Origin: Alopecurus myosuroides
Taxonomy: Eukaryota; Streptophyta; Magnoliopsida; Poales; Poaceae
Direction: 5' to 3'
DNA length: 64,000 bases
Assembly (NCBI GenBank): GCA_028641055.1
Contig: CM054060.1
Coordinates: 241,580,833 to 241,644,832, forward strand
A program made the translations under genes and the position numbers. Numbering within the stretch: position 1 is the first letter of the stretch; each line of letters begins with the position of its first letter. Positions 1 to 10,227 of this stretch are shown one piece after another. The notes beneath the pieces are model-generated. The model did not search any database, had not been told where the DNA came from, and saw only the letters and a list, made by a program, of their open reading frames with translations.

Positions 1-781
1 AAGAACTACACGAACTACTCACGAGACATCATATGGATCATAATCAGAGGTGATATAATAGTAAATAACAATCTGGTCATAAAGTGCAAACACCGATAAA
101 TCTCACAAGCATCAACTACTAACAAGTAATCCACACGGGAGAGAAATCTAGTGGAAAACAACGATAAAGACCCCTAATTGTTACAACGGGATGAAGGTGG
201 ATGGTGCTGGTGGTGAGGATGATGGCGATGATGATCTTGATGAAGCCCGGAGTGATGACGGTGACGATGGCGACGATTTCCCCTCTCCAGGGAGGAATTT
301 CCCCACCAGATTTTCCCTTCCATTGAGCTTTTCTCTCTCTGTTGTTTTCCGCCCCGAGGTGGTGGCAGAATATTTCCTCGATGATGTTCTGGGGCTTAGG
401 GTTTCGTGGATGTCAAGTAAGCGAAAGGGGGCGACTAGAGGTGGGCCAGCGTGGCCACACCACCTGGCGGCGCAGCCAGGGCGACGCGCCACCCCATGGT
501 GTGGCCCCCTGGTGGCCCCACTCTGGCTCCCTTTGCGGCTGGCTTCCTCTTCTGAACTTCTAAGACCTCTCCGGTATCCCCCCTCTTCTTCTCATCTTCT
601 GAAATAGGGTGTCCTGATGGTGCTTATTCCATCAGATTTCTGGTCCCGGTGTTTATTCTCCAATAATTATTAAACATGCAAAATAAGATGAAATAACATA
701 AGTAATGCATAATAACATGAAATATATCGATGAATAACAGAAAATAACAATAGAGAATAGTGATGCAAAATGGACGTATCA
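1..781 (-). repeat. 3' LTR of Athila copy R (partial)
   Basis: Read on the minus strand, the LTR starts at 781 with TGATACGTCC, as do the LTRs of copy C (53008 and 61804). Copy C LTRs are about 1.5 kb, so roughly 0.7 kb of this one lies left of the window. It contains the family's GAT/ATC-rich stretch near 185-275, which creates spurious Asp-rich open frames (for example 191-607) that are not genes. Confidence 0.88.
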
Positions 782-923
782 ACTCCTCCCAAGTTTAGAC
801 CTCGCTTGTCGCCAAGAAAAATTGAACTCGGTAAACATGACCATAGGTTTATGGAGTGAGGTGTCGATAAATAAAATACGGAAAAAGCATCACATCTATC
901 GATACACTAGTAAATCTAGCAAG
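782..923 (-). other. Polypurine tract and 3' internal end of Athila copy R
   Basis: Immediately inside the R 3' LTR the minus strand reads CTTGGGAGGAGT, followed at 781 by the LTR start. Copy C has CTTGGGGGGAGT in the same place (61792-61803). The rest matches the 3' non-coding end of copy C and stops at the GCAAG target duplication (919-923) of the copia insertion. Confidence 0.82.
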
Positions 924-1613
924 TGTTGGGAATATGCCCTAGGGGCAATCATGTATGATGTAATTCCCAATGCATTCATAAAGTTATTAAGTTGTCCTTG
1001 TTTTGAATATCTGATATATGTCATTGAATATGTGTTTATGCTAAATTGTCCGTGGTCATCAAGGTTGTGCTGTACACACACCCTAGACTAATGTGAGTGT
1101 TGACTGATGACTCAGTTCCACTTGTCATGCGCATTGTGATGCCATTCCAACGTTCACAGACTTGGCTAAAGAGTTTAGCAAGTCGGACTGACCCATATTG
1201 AGATGCAACGAGTAAGTCGTCATTTGCATGTCTCAATCAATGTAATCCTTAGACCAGAGGTTGTCGCACAATCCAAGTTGTGGATCACCGACTTAGGTTC
1301 TGTCAAATGATGTTCCGTGACAAGGAAGTTATAAAGGCAGAGTTCGGGTCGAATGAGAAGCAAACTGCATGATGTGGATAATCAAGGTGGGATTTTCCCC
1401 TCCGAATGGAGAGATATTCTCTGGGCCCTCTCGAGTGATATGATTCCGGAAGCATGGCCATGCGCGACTCGGTTAAGTGTTAACTGAGTGTGTTGACTAA
1501 GAGTTAGTCAAATGAATCATATATCACGGACCGAGAAGAGAGTTGAGCTATTTAAGGGATGACGACAATTCACCTATAGTTCGACAAGGTATATCGTGAG
1601 GCAAAAGGGACTT
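924..1613 (+). repeat. Copia 5' LTR, left part
   Basis: Aligns with 22967-23690 of the 3' LTR, with scattered substitutions and a deletion of roughly 30 bp near 1030-1050 relative to the 3' copy (the stretch around 23070-23110). It ends at GACTT (1609-1613), the target site of the gypsy element. Confidence 0.9.
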
Positions 1614-2523
1614 TGTCGGGGGGTTACCCCCGAGTAGGGTAAAGACAGGTGGTAAAGGCCGCTTACAGAAGAGAGGTTTGGTCGAGTAGCCGACTACAGG
1701 GTACTCGCTACCCGGTCGACTGCTACTCGGTCTCACCTCAAGATGACCAGAAGGAGATATCAATCAAGTTCTGCCCTGACGAGTAGAAGGTTTGGCCCGA
1801 GTACAATTGGCGGGAACCTTTGGCGGGAAACTACTCGGGCAGGAAGTCAAAGGAGCCGTTCTGACACAGGATCCCGCGTATCCTGGGTCCGTACTTGGCA
1901 GCATTCGAACTACTGTTCACGTGGGGACGGCCTGCCTGACAGTGACAGCATGGAAGCAGGCCGTGGCAGGATAAGGGGGGCCTACTCTGTGACTAGGTAC
2001 AGTGATACCAGTCTGTCCCCTAGTTTTGCCCAACGACTTTACAGAAGCAGACAAGATCAACGACCAAAGCTGTCAGCGGGTACTCGGAGAAAGGACAGTG
2101 TGCACACTATGTCGACACTTGTCTAAGATTTGGACGTATCCGGCTGGGCACCATGTATATAAGGTGCCCCGCCGCCTTCTGCGCGAGGCACGTACACACA
2201 TGCTCTCACCTGCTCATAGTGAACCCTAGAAACCCTAAGTCCTTAACCTAGCTCTACTCGGAGAGGAGAGAAAGGCTACTCGGTAGCGTTACCATTTGTA
2301 CTGTGGCTACTCGGAGAGACATCGTAATACATAGAGAAAGGCAGGAGTAGGGGTTTTACCTCCTCACGAGGGCCCTGAACCTGGGTACATCGTGTTGTTT
2401 GTGTTGTGTGGTTCTTACCTCACGCGGCTACTCGTCGCGTGATCCCTCCCCGGACACCTCCAGCGTCCATCGTCCCCACATCTTTAGCCATCCCATGGCA
2501 TCTGCCGTGACACCACCACGACA
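1614..2523 (+). repeat. 5' LTR of the Tat-lineage gypsy element
   Basis: 910 bp, bounded by TGTCG and CGACA. A probable promoter TATA box (TATATAA) lies at 2156-2162, with CTACTCGG motifs upstream and downstream. Transcription would start near 2190. Confidence 0.96.
2156..2162 (+). promoter_or_regulatory. TATA box of the gypsy 5' LTR
   Basis: TATATAA, followed by a GC-rich stretch and the leader sequence of the LTR. The identical copy in the 3' LTR is at 16643-16649. The role is inferred from position and sequence only. Confidence 0.7.
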
Positions 2524-2525
2524 GT

Positions 2526-2543
2526 TGGCGCCCACCGTGGGGC
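2526..2543 (+). other. Primer binding site, plant Lys-tRNA type
   Basis: TGGCGCCCACCGTGGGGC begins two bases after the LTR end. From memory it is complementary to the 3' end of a plant lysine tRNA whose acceptor and T arm read CCCCACGGTGGGCGCCA. The tRNA assignment should be checked against a tRNA set. The position as a primer site is secure. Confidence 0.85.
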
Positions 2544-2671
2544 AACCAGCGGCGCTGGCTGGAGTTTCTGTTCGGACGGGATCTTCATCGGCGGAGCGCG
2601 TAGTTTGTGGCCTTGTCCACAGATTTGGCTCCTTCGACTTCGTCACCGACAACGCCGGCTGTTTCGGCGGT

Positions 2672-5600
2672 ATGGCCATGCCCGAGGGCGGCTCGGTGAT
2701 CTCCTTCGGCTCGCATCTCGTCTACGTCGCCACCGTCGCCAACAGCGCCTACCCCGAGCTGGTGCAAGACGCGGAGGATCCTCCCGCGGTGGTTGCTGCT
2801 CGCGGAAGGCCTGCACGTAGCTCTGCATGCTGCGCTGAGGTGATGGTGACGGGCTTGGCGGCAAACACTGGCGCAGCTGCTACGGGCGCTGCGGCCGTCG
2901 TCGAGGAGGTTGACGACCCGCCTGCTGGAGGCAGGAACCACCGGCCCTACGAGAAGGAGAGCAACTTGCCGCCTTCCACGTCTACGGTCATCCCCGCGTC
3001 TGCCGCGCGAACCGGCATGCCCACGCCCACCGACGTCGAGCTCCTAGCCGCGCGGGAGCAGCTCGAGCGGCAACGCCAGGAGCTGCTCGCCGAGCAGGCG
3101 GAGTTAGAGAAGATCAGGTTGGAGCTGAGCCTGGACCAGCTCGAGTACAACAAGGCGCACGGCTTCACGCCAGTCGCCAGGAGGCCCAGCAGAGTGGGTG
3201 CTACGCGGCGCAACCTGGGTGCCGAGATGGCGACAGTTGCAGAGGAGCCCGCGCAGTCCGCTACCGCGAACACCTTCACAAGGCCGAGGTACAGCACGCC
3301 CGCCAAGACGCTGCGAGCAGCGCAAGCCGTGGCTGCCGAGTTGCCGCGCCTGGATGGCGAGGCGCGTCTCAGGCAGCAGGAGAGGCTCAATGAGTTGGTG
3401 CTGGAGGCTGCCAGGCAGAACGAGGAGTTCCGCAAGGCCAACCCGGGAGCTGGAGCTTCGCAGGTGGTTCACTCGCATGCGGCAAGATCTAACGATCAAG
3501 CCTCATCTCCGCATCCTAGTCGCGAGAAGAGCCGCAGCGGGCGTTCGGGTAGAGACAGGCAAATGCAGGTGTATGACCCGGCTGCTGCCGCGAAACAGAC
3601 TGCTGTGCCGCAGCAGCCCGGGCGGGAACACAACGCTGCAAGAGCAGGCTCTCAAGCCCATCAAGCTCAAAGCCGTGTCCGAGAAGCCGCGCGTCCGGGT
3701 ACTTCTCGGCAACCCGCAGCTCCGCCTACTCGGCAGAGGCAGCAGCCGCGCCCAGTGGCACCAGTCGCCAACCCGGTGGAGCAGCCCGCAGCAATGCAGG
3801 TGGATAGGTATGATGATGGCTACTCGGCTATGGAGATGGCTGGATATGACATCCATGACCGTGTTGGTGAGCGTGTGTTGGCGCCTGGAGATGCAAGGCA
3901 CCAGTTGGATCGTCTCAGCTTGTCGGCGCGGCTTGAGAGCACGGGTCCTCCTGGCCCCGAGTGCTTTGGCCCGCGCATCATGAACGAGCCATCCGTGAAG
4001 GGCTTCCAGCTCGCAAGAGGCACCAAGAGCTACAATGGTAGCACCAAGCCTGAAGATTGGCTCAACGACTACGTCACCGCAGTCCATATTGCGGGTGGCA
4101 ACAGGAGATGGGCGGTGCGCTACGTGCCGCAGATGCTAGAGGGTCCAGCTCGCACTTGGCTCAACAACCTGCCCAAGCACAACATAAACTGCTGGCTGGA
4201 CTTCTCGGACGCATTCGTCAGCAACTTCACCAGCACCTACAAGAGGCCGAATAGGCCACAGCAGTTGTCGGCTTGCCGGCAGCGAGAAGACGAGACGGAC
4301 CGCGAGTACCTTACTCGGTGGAGCACCTTGAGGAACACCTGTGAGGGTGTGAATGAGGCGCAGGCCATCACTTGGTTTGCGCAGGGTTGCCGACATGGCA
4401 GCATGCTTTGGCAGAGATTGCAGAGGGAGATGCCGAATACCCTGGCCGAGACCATCAAGATCGCGGATCAGTACGCACTCGGAGATCCTACTCAGCCACT
4501 GATGGATTCCTCTGAGACGAGAAGAAACTTCAACAGCAGCAAGCGCAACGAGTTCCGCAACAAGCGCCGAGTAGATACTCGGTATGATCCCGAAGAGGTG
4601 AATGCAGTGAATGTCGGAGGCGGTGGTGGCCAAAGGCAGAAACCTGCTGGAGCCTACGGGCAGAACCAGAACCAGGGCCAAGGCAACAAGAAACCGTTCC
4701 GCACTGCGCAGCCGGGTAGCGGGAACTCCGAGCAGCCGAAGAAGTTTGTCTTTGATGACATGAAGGATGGTCCGTGTAGCTTCCACACTCACCACCCCTC
4801 AAGGCCTGCCAACCACACTACTCGGCAATGCGAGTGGTGGGATGTGATCAAGAGTGATGGCTTGCCTCCTCCACCTCCTCTGCCAGCTGCCAATGCTACT
4901 GTTCAGCCTACTCGCGCTCCCGCAACTCGGCCGCCAGTATATCCGAGAAGAGAGAATGTCAACCAGGTGGCTTTAGGAGCCAACCGGAACTTCAACAACG
5001 AGAGATACCGCAACAACAACAACAACTACAACCGCAACAACAACAACAGAGGCAACAACAACTATCAGGGCAACAACAGCGGCAACAATGGCAACAATGG
5101 GGGCAATGGCTCCAACCAGTACCAAGAGCACCATGAGAGCTATATGATCTTCACTTCTGAGGCAGTCGACAAGCAGTCACAGCACAGGCGGGCCATGGAG
5201 GTCAATGCAGTGATTCCGGCTGTCCCTCACTACATGTATTGGTGCGACCAGGAGATCAGGTGGACTCGGGCAGATCACCCCAAGGTGATGCCCAATCCGG
5301 GTACCTATGCTTTGGTGCTGGATCCTACCTTCCTGGGCCCCGAGAAGAATGTGAGGTTCAGCAAAGTGCTGATCGACAACGGCAGCAGCATCAACATTGT
5401 GTACAAGGATACACTCGAGAAGCTTGGCCTGGCCGAGAACATGATGCTGCCTAGCAAGACCACCTTCCATGGCATTGTGCCTGGGATCTCGTGCAATCCG
5501 ATTGGCCGAGTGTGGATTGATGTGCTATTCGGTACTCGGGAGAACTGCCGCACAGAGCGCCTGCAGTTCGAGGTGGTGGACCATCAGAGCCCATATCATG

Positions 5601-5956
5601 CTCTACTCGGCAGGCCTGCTCTGAGCAAGTTCATGGCCTCTACCCATGTGGCTTATCTGAAGATGAAGATCCCCGGCCCCAATGGCATCATCACCATCTC
5701 GGGAGATTACAAGAAGTCCATGGAGTGTGCCTCTGCTAGCTCCCAGCTGGCGGAGTCAATGGTGATTGCTGCCGAGAAGAAGAAGATGTACGAGGTGGTG
5801 GCCATGGCTCAGTCCGCACAAGCTGGCGCACAAGGTGTGCCGAGTACTCAGCATGGTACTGCTTTCCAAGCTGCCAAGGAGACCAAGACGGTCCAGGTTG
5901 ACCCCGAGTTCCCGGAGCGTGTGGCTATCATTGGTGCCGGGTTGGCCGAGAAATAG
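2672..5956 (+). CDS. gag-pro: Gag-protease polyprotein of the Tat-lineage element
   Basis: Encodes the capsid protein and aspartic protease. The frame is open from inside the LTR (another ATG lies at 2495, in the LTR), so the start is uncertain. I chose ATG 2672 as the first one downstream of the primer site, giving 1094 residues. The N-terminal part is low-complexity, rich in Ala, Arg and Gln, with a Glu/Leu-rich helical stretch near 3040-3170. A retrotransposon gag core spans about 4000-4500 (residues 445-610). A Cys/His cluster starting CSFHTHH (residue 702) ends in QCEWW. It is followed by a proline stretch and an Asn-rich tract (4981-5115). The protease motif is DNGSS at residue 902 with a later LLGRPAL flap-side motif. 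The ORF stops at UAG 5954-5956, directly in frame with RT. Confidence 0.93.
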   Translation: MAMPEGGSVISFGSHLVYVATVANSAYPELVQDAEDPPAVVAARGRPARSSACCAEVMVTGLAANTGAAATGAAAVVEEVDDPPAGGRNHRPYEKESNLPPSTSTVIPASAARTGMPTPTDVELLAAREQLERQRQELLAEQAELEKIRLELSLDQLEYNKAHGFTPVARRPSRVGATRRNLGAEMATVAEEPAQSATANTFTRPRYSTPAKTLRAAQAVAAELPRLDGEARLRQQERLNELVLEAARQNEEFRKANPGAGASQVVHSHAARSNDQASSPHPSREKSRSGRSGRDRQMQVYDPAAAAKQTAVPQQPGREHNAARAGSQAHQAQSRVREAARPGTSRQPAAPPTRQRQQPRPVAPVANPVEQPAAMQVDRYDDGYSAMEMAGYDIHDRVGERVLAPGDARHQLDRLSLSARLESTGPPGPECFGPRIMNEPSVKGFQLARGTKSYNGSTKPEDWLNDYVTAVHIAGGNRRWAVRYVPQMLEGPARTWLNNLPKHNINCWLDFSDAFVSNFTSTYKRPNRPQQLSACRQREDETDREYLTRWSTLRNTCEGVNEAQAITWFAQGCRHGSMLWQRLQREMPNTLAETIKIADQYALGDPTQPLMDSSETRRNFNSSKRNEFRNKRRVDTRYDPEEVNAVNVGGGGGQRQKPAGAYGQNQNQGQGNKKPFRTAQPGSGNSEQPKKFVFDDMKDGPCSFHTHHPSRPANHTTRQCEWWDVIKSDGLPPPPPLPAANATVQPTRAPATRPPVYPRRENVNQVALGANRNFNNERYRNNNNNYNRNNNNRGNNNYQGNNSGNNGNNGGNGSNQYQEHHESYMIFTSEAVDKQSQHRRAMEVNAVIPAVPHYMYWCDQEIRWTRADHPKVMPNPGTYALVLDPTFLGPEKNVRFSKVLIDNGSSINIVYKDTLEKLGLAENMMLPSKTTFHGIVPGISCNPIGRVWIDVLFGTRENCRTERLQFEVVDHQSPYHALLGRPALSKFMASTHVAYLKMKIPGPNGIITISGDYKKSMECASASSQLAESMVIAAEKKKMYEVVAMAQSAQAGAQGVPSTQHGTAFQAAKETKTVQVDPEFPERVAIIGAGLAEK
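4981..5115 (+). repeat. AAC-rich low-complexity tract coding for an Asn-rich linker in Gag
   Basis: Imperfect AAC repeats encode mainly Asn with Arg, Tyr and Gly between the Cys/His cluster and the protease. It is probably a flexible linker and a site of length variation among copies. Confidence 0.9.
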
Positions 5957-8900
5957 GAAAGCGCGCTCATCCACTTCCTCCGTGAGAATCGGGACGTGTT
6001 CGCCTGGACCAATCAAGATCTACCAGGAGTCCCGAGGGAGTTGGTTGAGCACTCTTTGCATGTGCGTCCTGACGCCAAGCCCGTGAAGCAGGCTTTACGC
6101 CGCTTCGGGGATGAGAGAAGGAAGGCCATCGGTGATCAAATCACCAAGCTGCTGGTCAGTAACTTCATCATGGAAGTGCTGCACCCGGACTGGTTAGCCA
6201 ACCCGGTCATGGTCGAGAAGAAAAAGGAAGATCCCAAGGCTGCCACCGCATGGCGCATGTGCGTCGACTACACCGACTTGAACAAGGCATGCCCCAAGGA
6301 TCCTTTCCCGCTACCTCGCATCGATCAGGTGATCGATTCCACTGCCGGCTGTGAGCTGTTGTCTTTCATAGATGCCTACTCTGGTTTCCACCAGATTGCA
6401 CTCAACCCTGCTGATCAAATAAAGACTGCTTTCATTACCCCGTACGGGGCTTATTGCTATCGTGTCATGTGTTTTGGCCTGAGGAATGCGGGTGCAACCT
6501 ATCAGAGATGCATGGAGAAATGCTTGCACGACCAGCTCGGCAAGAATGTGCAGGTGTACGTAGATGACATTGTCATCAAAACGAATAAAACACATACTCT
6601 GCTTGCCGACCTGGAGGAAACCTTTGCTAACCTACGCAGGTACAAAATGAAACTGAATCCGAGTAAGTGCACCTTTGGTGTACCAGCTGGAAAGCTACTC
6701 GGTTTTCTGGTTTCTAGTCGGGGCATTGAAGCCAATCCGTCTAAGATAAAAGCTATTGAAAGCATGTCTTTGCCGAGATCATTGAAGGATGTGCAGAAGT
6801 TCACGGGGTGTTTGGCGTCTCTGAGCCGTTTCCTGGGCCGGATGGGCGAGAAGGCTCTGCCTTTGTACCAGCTGATGAAGAAAAGCGACAAGTTTGTCTG
6901 GACTCCGCAGGCGGATGTGGCATTCAATGAGCTAAAAGCAATGTTGGCTAGCGCTCCTGTCTTGGCTAGTCCGCTACCCAAGGAGCCTATGCTGCTATAC
7001 ATTGCCGCGACTAACCGAGTAGTCAGCGTGGTGATAGTGGTGGAGCGAGAAGAAGAAGGCAAGAGTGTGCAGCGCCCAGTCTATTATCTCAGTGAAGTGC
7101 TGTCCAGTTCCAAGCAAAACTATCCACATTACCAGAAGATGACATATGGTGTGTACCTGGGCGCCAGGAAGCTGAAACATTACTTCCAGGAGCATCCCAT
7201 CACTGTTGTGAGCTCAGCTCCCATCTCGGACATCATGGGTAACAAGGAGGCGAGTGGCAGAGTAGCCAAGTGGGCGATTGAGCTAGCCGCGTACGCTCCC
7301 GCGTATACGAGAAGAGAAGCAATCAAGTCTCAGGTACTGGCGGAATTTCTTGTGGACTGGGCCGAGATGCAGTATGAACCTCCCGCTCCAGTTTCCAACT
7401 ATTGGAAGATGCACTTTGATGGCTCAAAGGTGAAAGAAGGCCTTGGTGCTGGCGTGGTGCTTACATCACCCAAGCGGGATCAGCTCAAGTATGTGTTGCA
7501 GATCCATTTCAAGGCATCCAACAATGTAGCCGAGTACGAGGCAGTGGTGCATGGGTTGCGAGTAGCAAAGGAGGTTGGTGTGCAGCGCATTATATGCTAT
7601 GGCGACTCAGATCTAGTGGTGCAGCAAGTCTCAGGTACCTGGGACGCTTTGGATGCCAACATGGCATCGTATCGCTTCCTGGTGCAGTCAATGACTGGGT
7701 TTTTCGAAGGCTGTGAGTTTCAGCACATTCACCGAGCAGAGAACGAAGCCGCAGACGAGCTATCCAAGTTGGGATCTTCTCGGCAATCCATCCCGGCAGG
7801 GATTGCCTTGGAGCATTTGAGGAAGCCATCTATCAAGCCTTCCCCCAACTCGGAATCCATCTTTGTTCCTTCTCTGCCGAGTGAGGAATCTGACCCAATG
7901 GAGATTGACTGGGAGAGTGCTGCAGGGAACCCGGGGACTGCCGTCCTCTACTCGGGGACTGCCGTTCCCTACTCGGGGACTGCCACTCCTTGCTCGGGGA
8001 CTGCCACTCCCTACTCGGGGACTGCCACTCCCTACTCGGGGACTGCCACTCCTTACTCGGGGACTGCCACTCCCTACCCGGGGACTGCCATTCCTTACTC
8101 GGGGACTGCCACTCCTTACTCGGGGACTGCCGCCCTCAACCCAGAAGCTGTTGCATTCATTGAAGAAGTTCTCGCCAATCGGTCTGGGCTGCAGAGAAGC
8201 GCTCCTACTCCTCCTGTGCAACCAACAGAGCCTGTCCCAATGGAAATGGACGAACCAGTGTTTCCCGTGCGGGAGACGCTGAGTTGGGCAATGCCCATAT
8301 TATCCTTTCTAAGGGACGGTACTTTACCTGAAGATGAGGTGACCGCGAGGCAGATTCAGAGAAGGTCCAAGGGCTACACTATAGTCCGAGATGTGCTGCA
8401 CAAGAGAAGTGCCACCGGCGTGCTGCAACGCTGTGTGAGCCCAGAAGAAGGAGAAGAAATCCTGGTGGAGATACATCAAGGGGAATATGGGCATCACGCC
8501 TCTTCTCGGGCTTTGGTCAAGAAAGCTTTTCGGCATGGCTTCTACTGGCTCACTGCACTGCAGCAAGCTGAAGATATCGTGAGAAAGTGCGCCGGCTGCC
8601 AGATGTTCGCAAGTAAGATTCACATGCCAGCTTCCGAGTTGAAAACAATTCCTATCACATGGCCCTTTGCTGTCTGGTGCTTGGATATGGTTGGTCCTTT
8701 CAAGCCGGCTAAAGGCAACATGACTCATATCTTGGTCATGGTGGACAAGTTCACCAAGTGGATCGAGGTGAAGCCTATTCGGAAGTGCGATGGAGTCACA
8801 GCTGTGAAGTTTGTGAAGGATGTGATCATGAGATATGGCTACCCGCACAGTATCATCACCGACAACGGCACCAACTTTGCAGAGGGGGCAATGGTGCGAT

Positions 8901-9550
8901 TCTGCAGAGATAAGCATATCCGACTAGACGTTGCGTCAGTCGCGCACCCTGCCTCCAATGGGCAAGTTGAGAGAGCAAATGGGATGGTACTGGCAGGCAT
9001 CAAGCCGAGGCTGATTGAGCCATTGCTGAAAACACCTGGGTGTTGGCTAGAAGAGTTGCCAGCGGTGTTGTGGAGTCTAAGGACTACCCCTAACCGGTCA
9101 ACCGGCTACACGCCATTCTTCTTGGTATACGGGGCTGAGGCCGTGTTGCCAATAGACTTAGAGCATGACTCCCCCCGAGTAGCCCTCTACACTGAGGTGG
9201 AGGCGAGAGAAGCTCGAGAAGACGACGTTGACCTGCTTGAAGAAGCAAGAGAGCTGACTCTGTCACGTTCGGCTATCTACCAGCAAAACCTGCGGCGCTA
9301 TCATAGCCGAAAGGTGAACCCAAGGGTTTTCCGAGAAGGAGACATGGTCCTTAGGCTTGTGCAGCGCACAGCCGGGATGCACAAGTTGTCTCCTCTTTGG
9401 GAAGGGCCTTTCATTGTCAGCAAAGCGCTGCACAATGACGCGTACTACCTTGTAGATGTGCGCCCATCGCAGGCGAACAGGGCAGATAAAGCTGGAGAGG
9501 AAACCAAGCGTCCCTGGAATGTAGCTCTACTTCGTCGTTTTCATTCGTAA
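5957..9550 (+). CDS. pol: Pol: reverse transcriptase, two RNase H domains, integrase
   Basis: Open for 1197 codons in the same frame as gag-protease, directly after UAG 5954-5956, with no convincing ATG of its own near the start. RT has the YVDD box at 6557-6568 (residue 201). The first RNase H has lost the usual catalytic acids (AATN where an Asp is expected, YQKM where YEK is expected). A second, archaeal-type RNase H begins at MHFDGS (residue 485) and keeps its acidic residues (HFDGS, AEYEA, GDSDL, AADEL). Ten 7-residue repeats (7933-8142) separate it from integrase. Integrase has an H-H-C-C zinc finger starting near residue 840 and catalytic D910 (LDMVGP), D969 (TDNGTNF) and E1005 (GQVERAN), with 35 residues between the last two. 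The C-terminal domain follows. All essential sites are present. Confidence 0.95.
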   Translation, partial: ESALIHFLRENRDVFAWTNQDLPGVPRELVEHSLHVRPDAKPVKQALRRFGDERRKAIGDQITKLLVSNFIMEVLHPDWLANPVMVEKKKEDPKAATAWRMCVDYTDLNKACPKDPFPLPRIDQVIDSTAGCELLSFIDAYSGFHQIALNPADQIKTAFITPYGAYCYRVMCFGLRNAGATYQRCMEKCLHDQLGKNVQVYVDDIVIKTNKTHTLLADLEETFANLRRYKMKLNPSKCTFGVPAGKLLGFLVSSRGIEANPSKIKAIESMSLPRSLKDVQKFTGCLASLSRFLGRMGEKALPLYQLMKKSDKFVWTPQADVAFNELKAMLASAPVLASPLPKEPMLLYIAATNRVVSVVIVVEREEEGKSVQRPVYYLSEVLSSSKQNYPHYQKMTYGVYLGARKLKHYFQEHPITVVSSAPISDIMGNKEASGRVAKWAIELAAYAPAYTRREAIKSQVLAEFLVDWAEMQYEPPAPVSNYWKMHFDGSKVKEGLGAGVVLTSPKRDQLKYVLQIHFKASNNVAEYEAVVHGLRVAKEVGVQRIICYGDSDLVVQQVSGTWDALDANMASYRFLVQSMTGFFEGCEFQHIHRAENEAADELSKLGSSRQSIPAGIALEHLRKPSIKPSPNSESIFVPSLPSEESDPMEIDWESAAGNPGTAVLYSGTAVPYSGTATPCSGTATPYSGTATPYSGTATPYSGTATPYPGTAIPYSGTATPYSGTAALNPEAVAFIEEVLANRSGLQRSAPTPPVQPTEPVPMEMDEPVFPVRETLSWAMPILSFLRDGTLPEDEVTARQIQRRSKGYTIVRDVLHKRSATGVLQRCVSPEEGEEILVEIHQGEYGHHASSRALVKKAFRHGFYWLTALQQAEDIVRKCAGCQMFASKIHMPASELKTIPITWPFAVWCLDMVGPFKPAKGNMTHILVMVDKFTKWIEVKPIRKCDGVTAVKFVKDVIMRYGYPHSIITDNGTNFAEGAMVRFCRDKHIRLDVASVAHPASNGQVERANGMVLAGIKPRLIEPLLKTPGCWLEELPAVLWSLRTTPNRSTGYTPFFLVYGAEAVLPIDLEHDSPRVALYTEVEAREAREDDVDLLEEARELTLSRSAIYQQNLRRYHSRKVNPRVFREGDMVLRLVQRTAGMHKLSPLWEGPFIVSKALHNDAYYLVDVRPSQANRADKAGEETKRPWNVALLRRFHS
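7933..8142 (+). repeat. Ten 21-bp tandem repeats in pol
   Basis: GGGGACTGCC recurs every 21 bp from 7933 to 8122. The units encode a repeated 7-residue block (GTATPYS type) between the archaeal-type RNase H and integrase. Each unit core, CTCGGGGACTGC, is nearly the same as the 12 bases directly before the 3' LTR (16089-16100, TTCGGGGACTGC). Confidence 0.97.
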
Positions 9551-10227
9551 GCAAAGATGTGTATGTACCCTCCTATCCGAGTTGAAATTCTACTCTGCAA
9601 TCTGAAATTGTTCTCGGGGACTGCCCTCGTCCAAAATTGCTCTAAGTGTTTTTCTTACTTGGCTTGTTCCTTTGTCTATTCGGTTGCTCCACTTCAGAAC
9701 TCAAAAGTGCATTGAGTACTGTGTTTAAACCTATATGCCAACTCTTCGACTTTGCTGCTGTCCGAAACCCGGCTTCATGGCAAGCAAGAGAACAAGCAAA
9801 AGGTCAATGAGCACACGAAAATCACTAAGGAAGAAAGAGTGCAGGAACCGAGTAGATTGTCGGTTACTTTTTGTTCCCCGTTTTCGTCTTCTCGGCTAGG
9901 TGGTGGGCTGCGTTACCATGATTGTTTCTAGCGGCTAAGTATTTGCAGCCCTGCTACTTGATTGTTGTGACTCGAATACCAAACAAGCGACAAGTCGCAG
10001 GTAGAGCAGAGATGAAAAGACAGGGTGAATAAGAAAAGCTACTCGGGGACTCGCATGGAAACACAACTCGGCATTAAGCCAGTGTCGTTCAAATTGATTA
10101 ATGTCAACATAAACCGAGTGGGCATAAAAACTGAGTAGCAAGCAAGATAAAGATAGTCTGTTACATCTGCTCCCGGCATCCCGGGGATCTGATAAGTGTT
10201 CAAGTTTGAAAGAGAATGCAGGTTGTT
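9551..10227 (+). other. Gap between convergent pol and the antisense gene
   Basis: No coding potential seen. It contains TCTCGGGGACTGCC near 9613 and CTACTCGGGGACTCG near 10041, both resembling the polypurine tract. The 3' ends of the plus-strand pol and the minus-strand gene face each other here, so the antisense transcript presumably ends in this interval. I could not identify a clear polyadenylation signal. Confidence 0.7.

Noticed and set aside
191..607. Open frame of 138 codons rich in Asp, and its counterpart at 50315-50731
   Set aside because: Both lie inside Athila LTRs and arise from GAT/ATC trinucleotide stretches. The frame is not conserved in the LTRs of copy C.
2399..2671. Upstream extension of gag into the 5' LTR
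   Set aside because: The extension begins at TTG, crosses the LTR end and the primer binding site, and part of it would lie upstream of or at the LTR boundary. ATG 2672 is the first start past the primer site.
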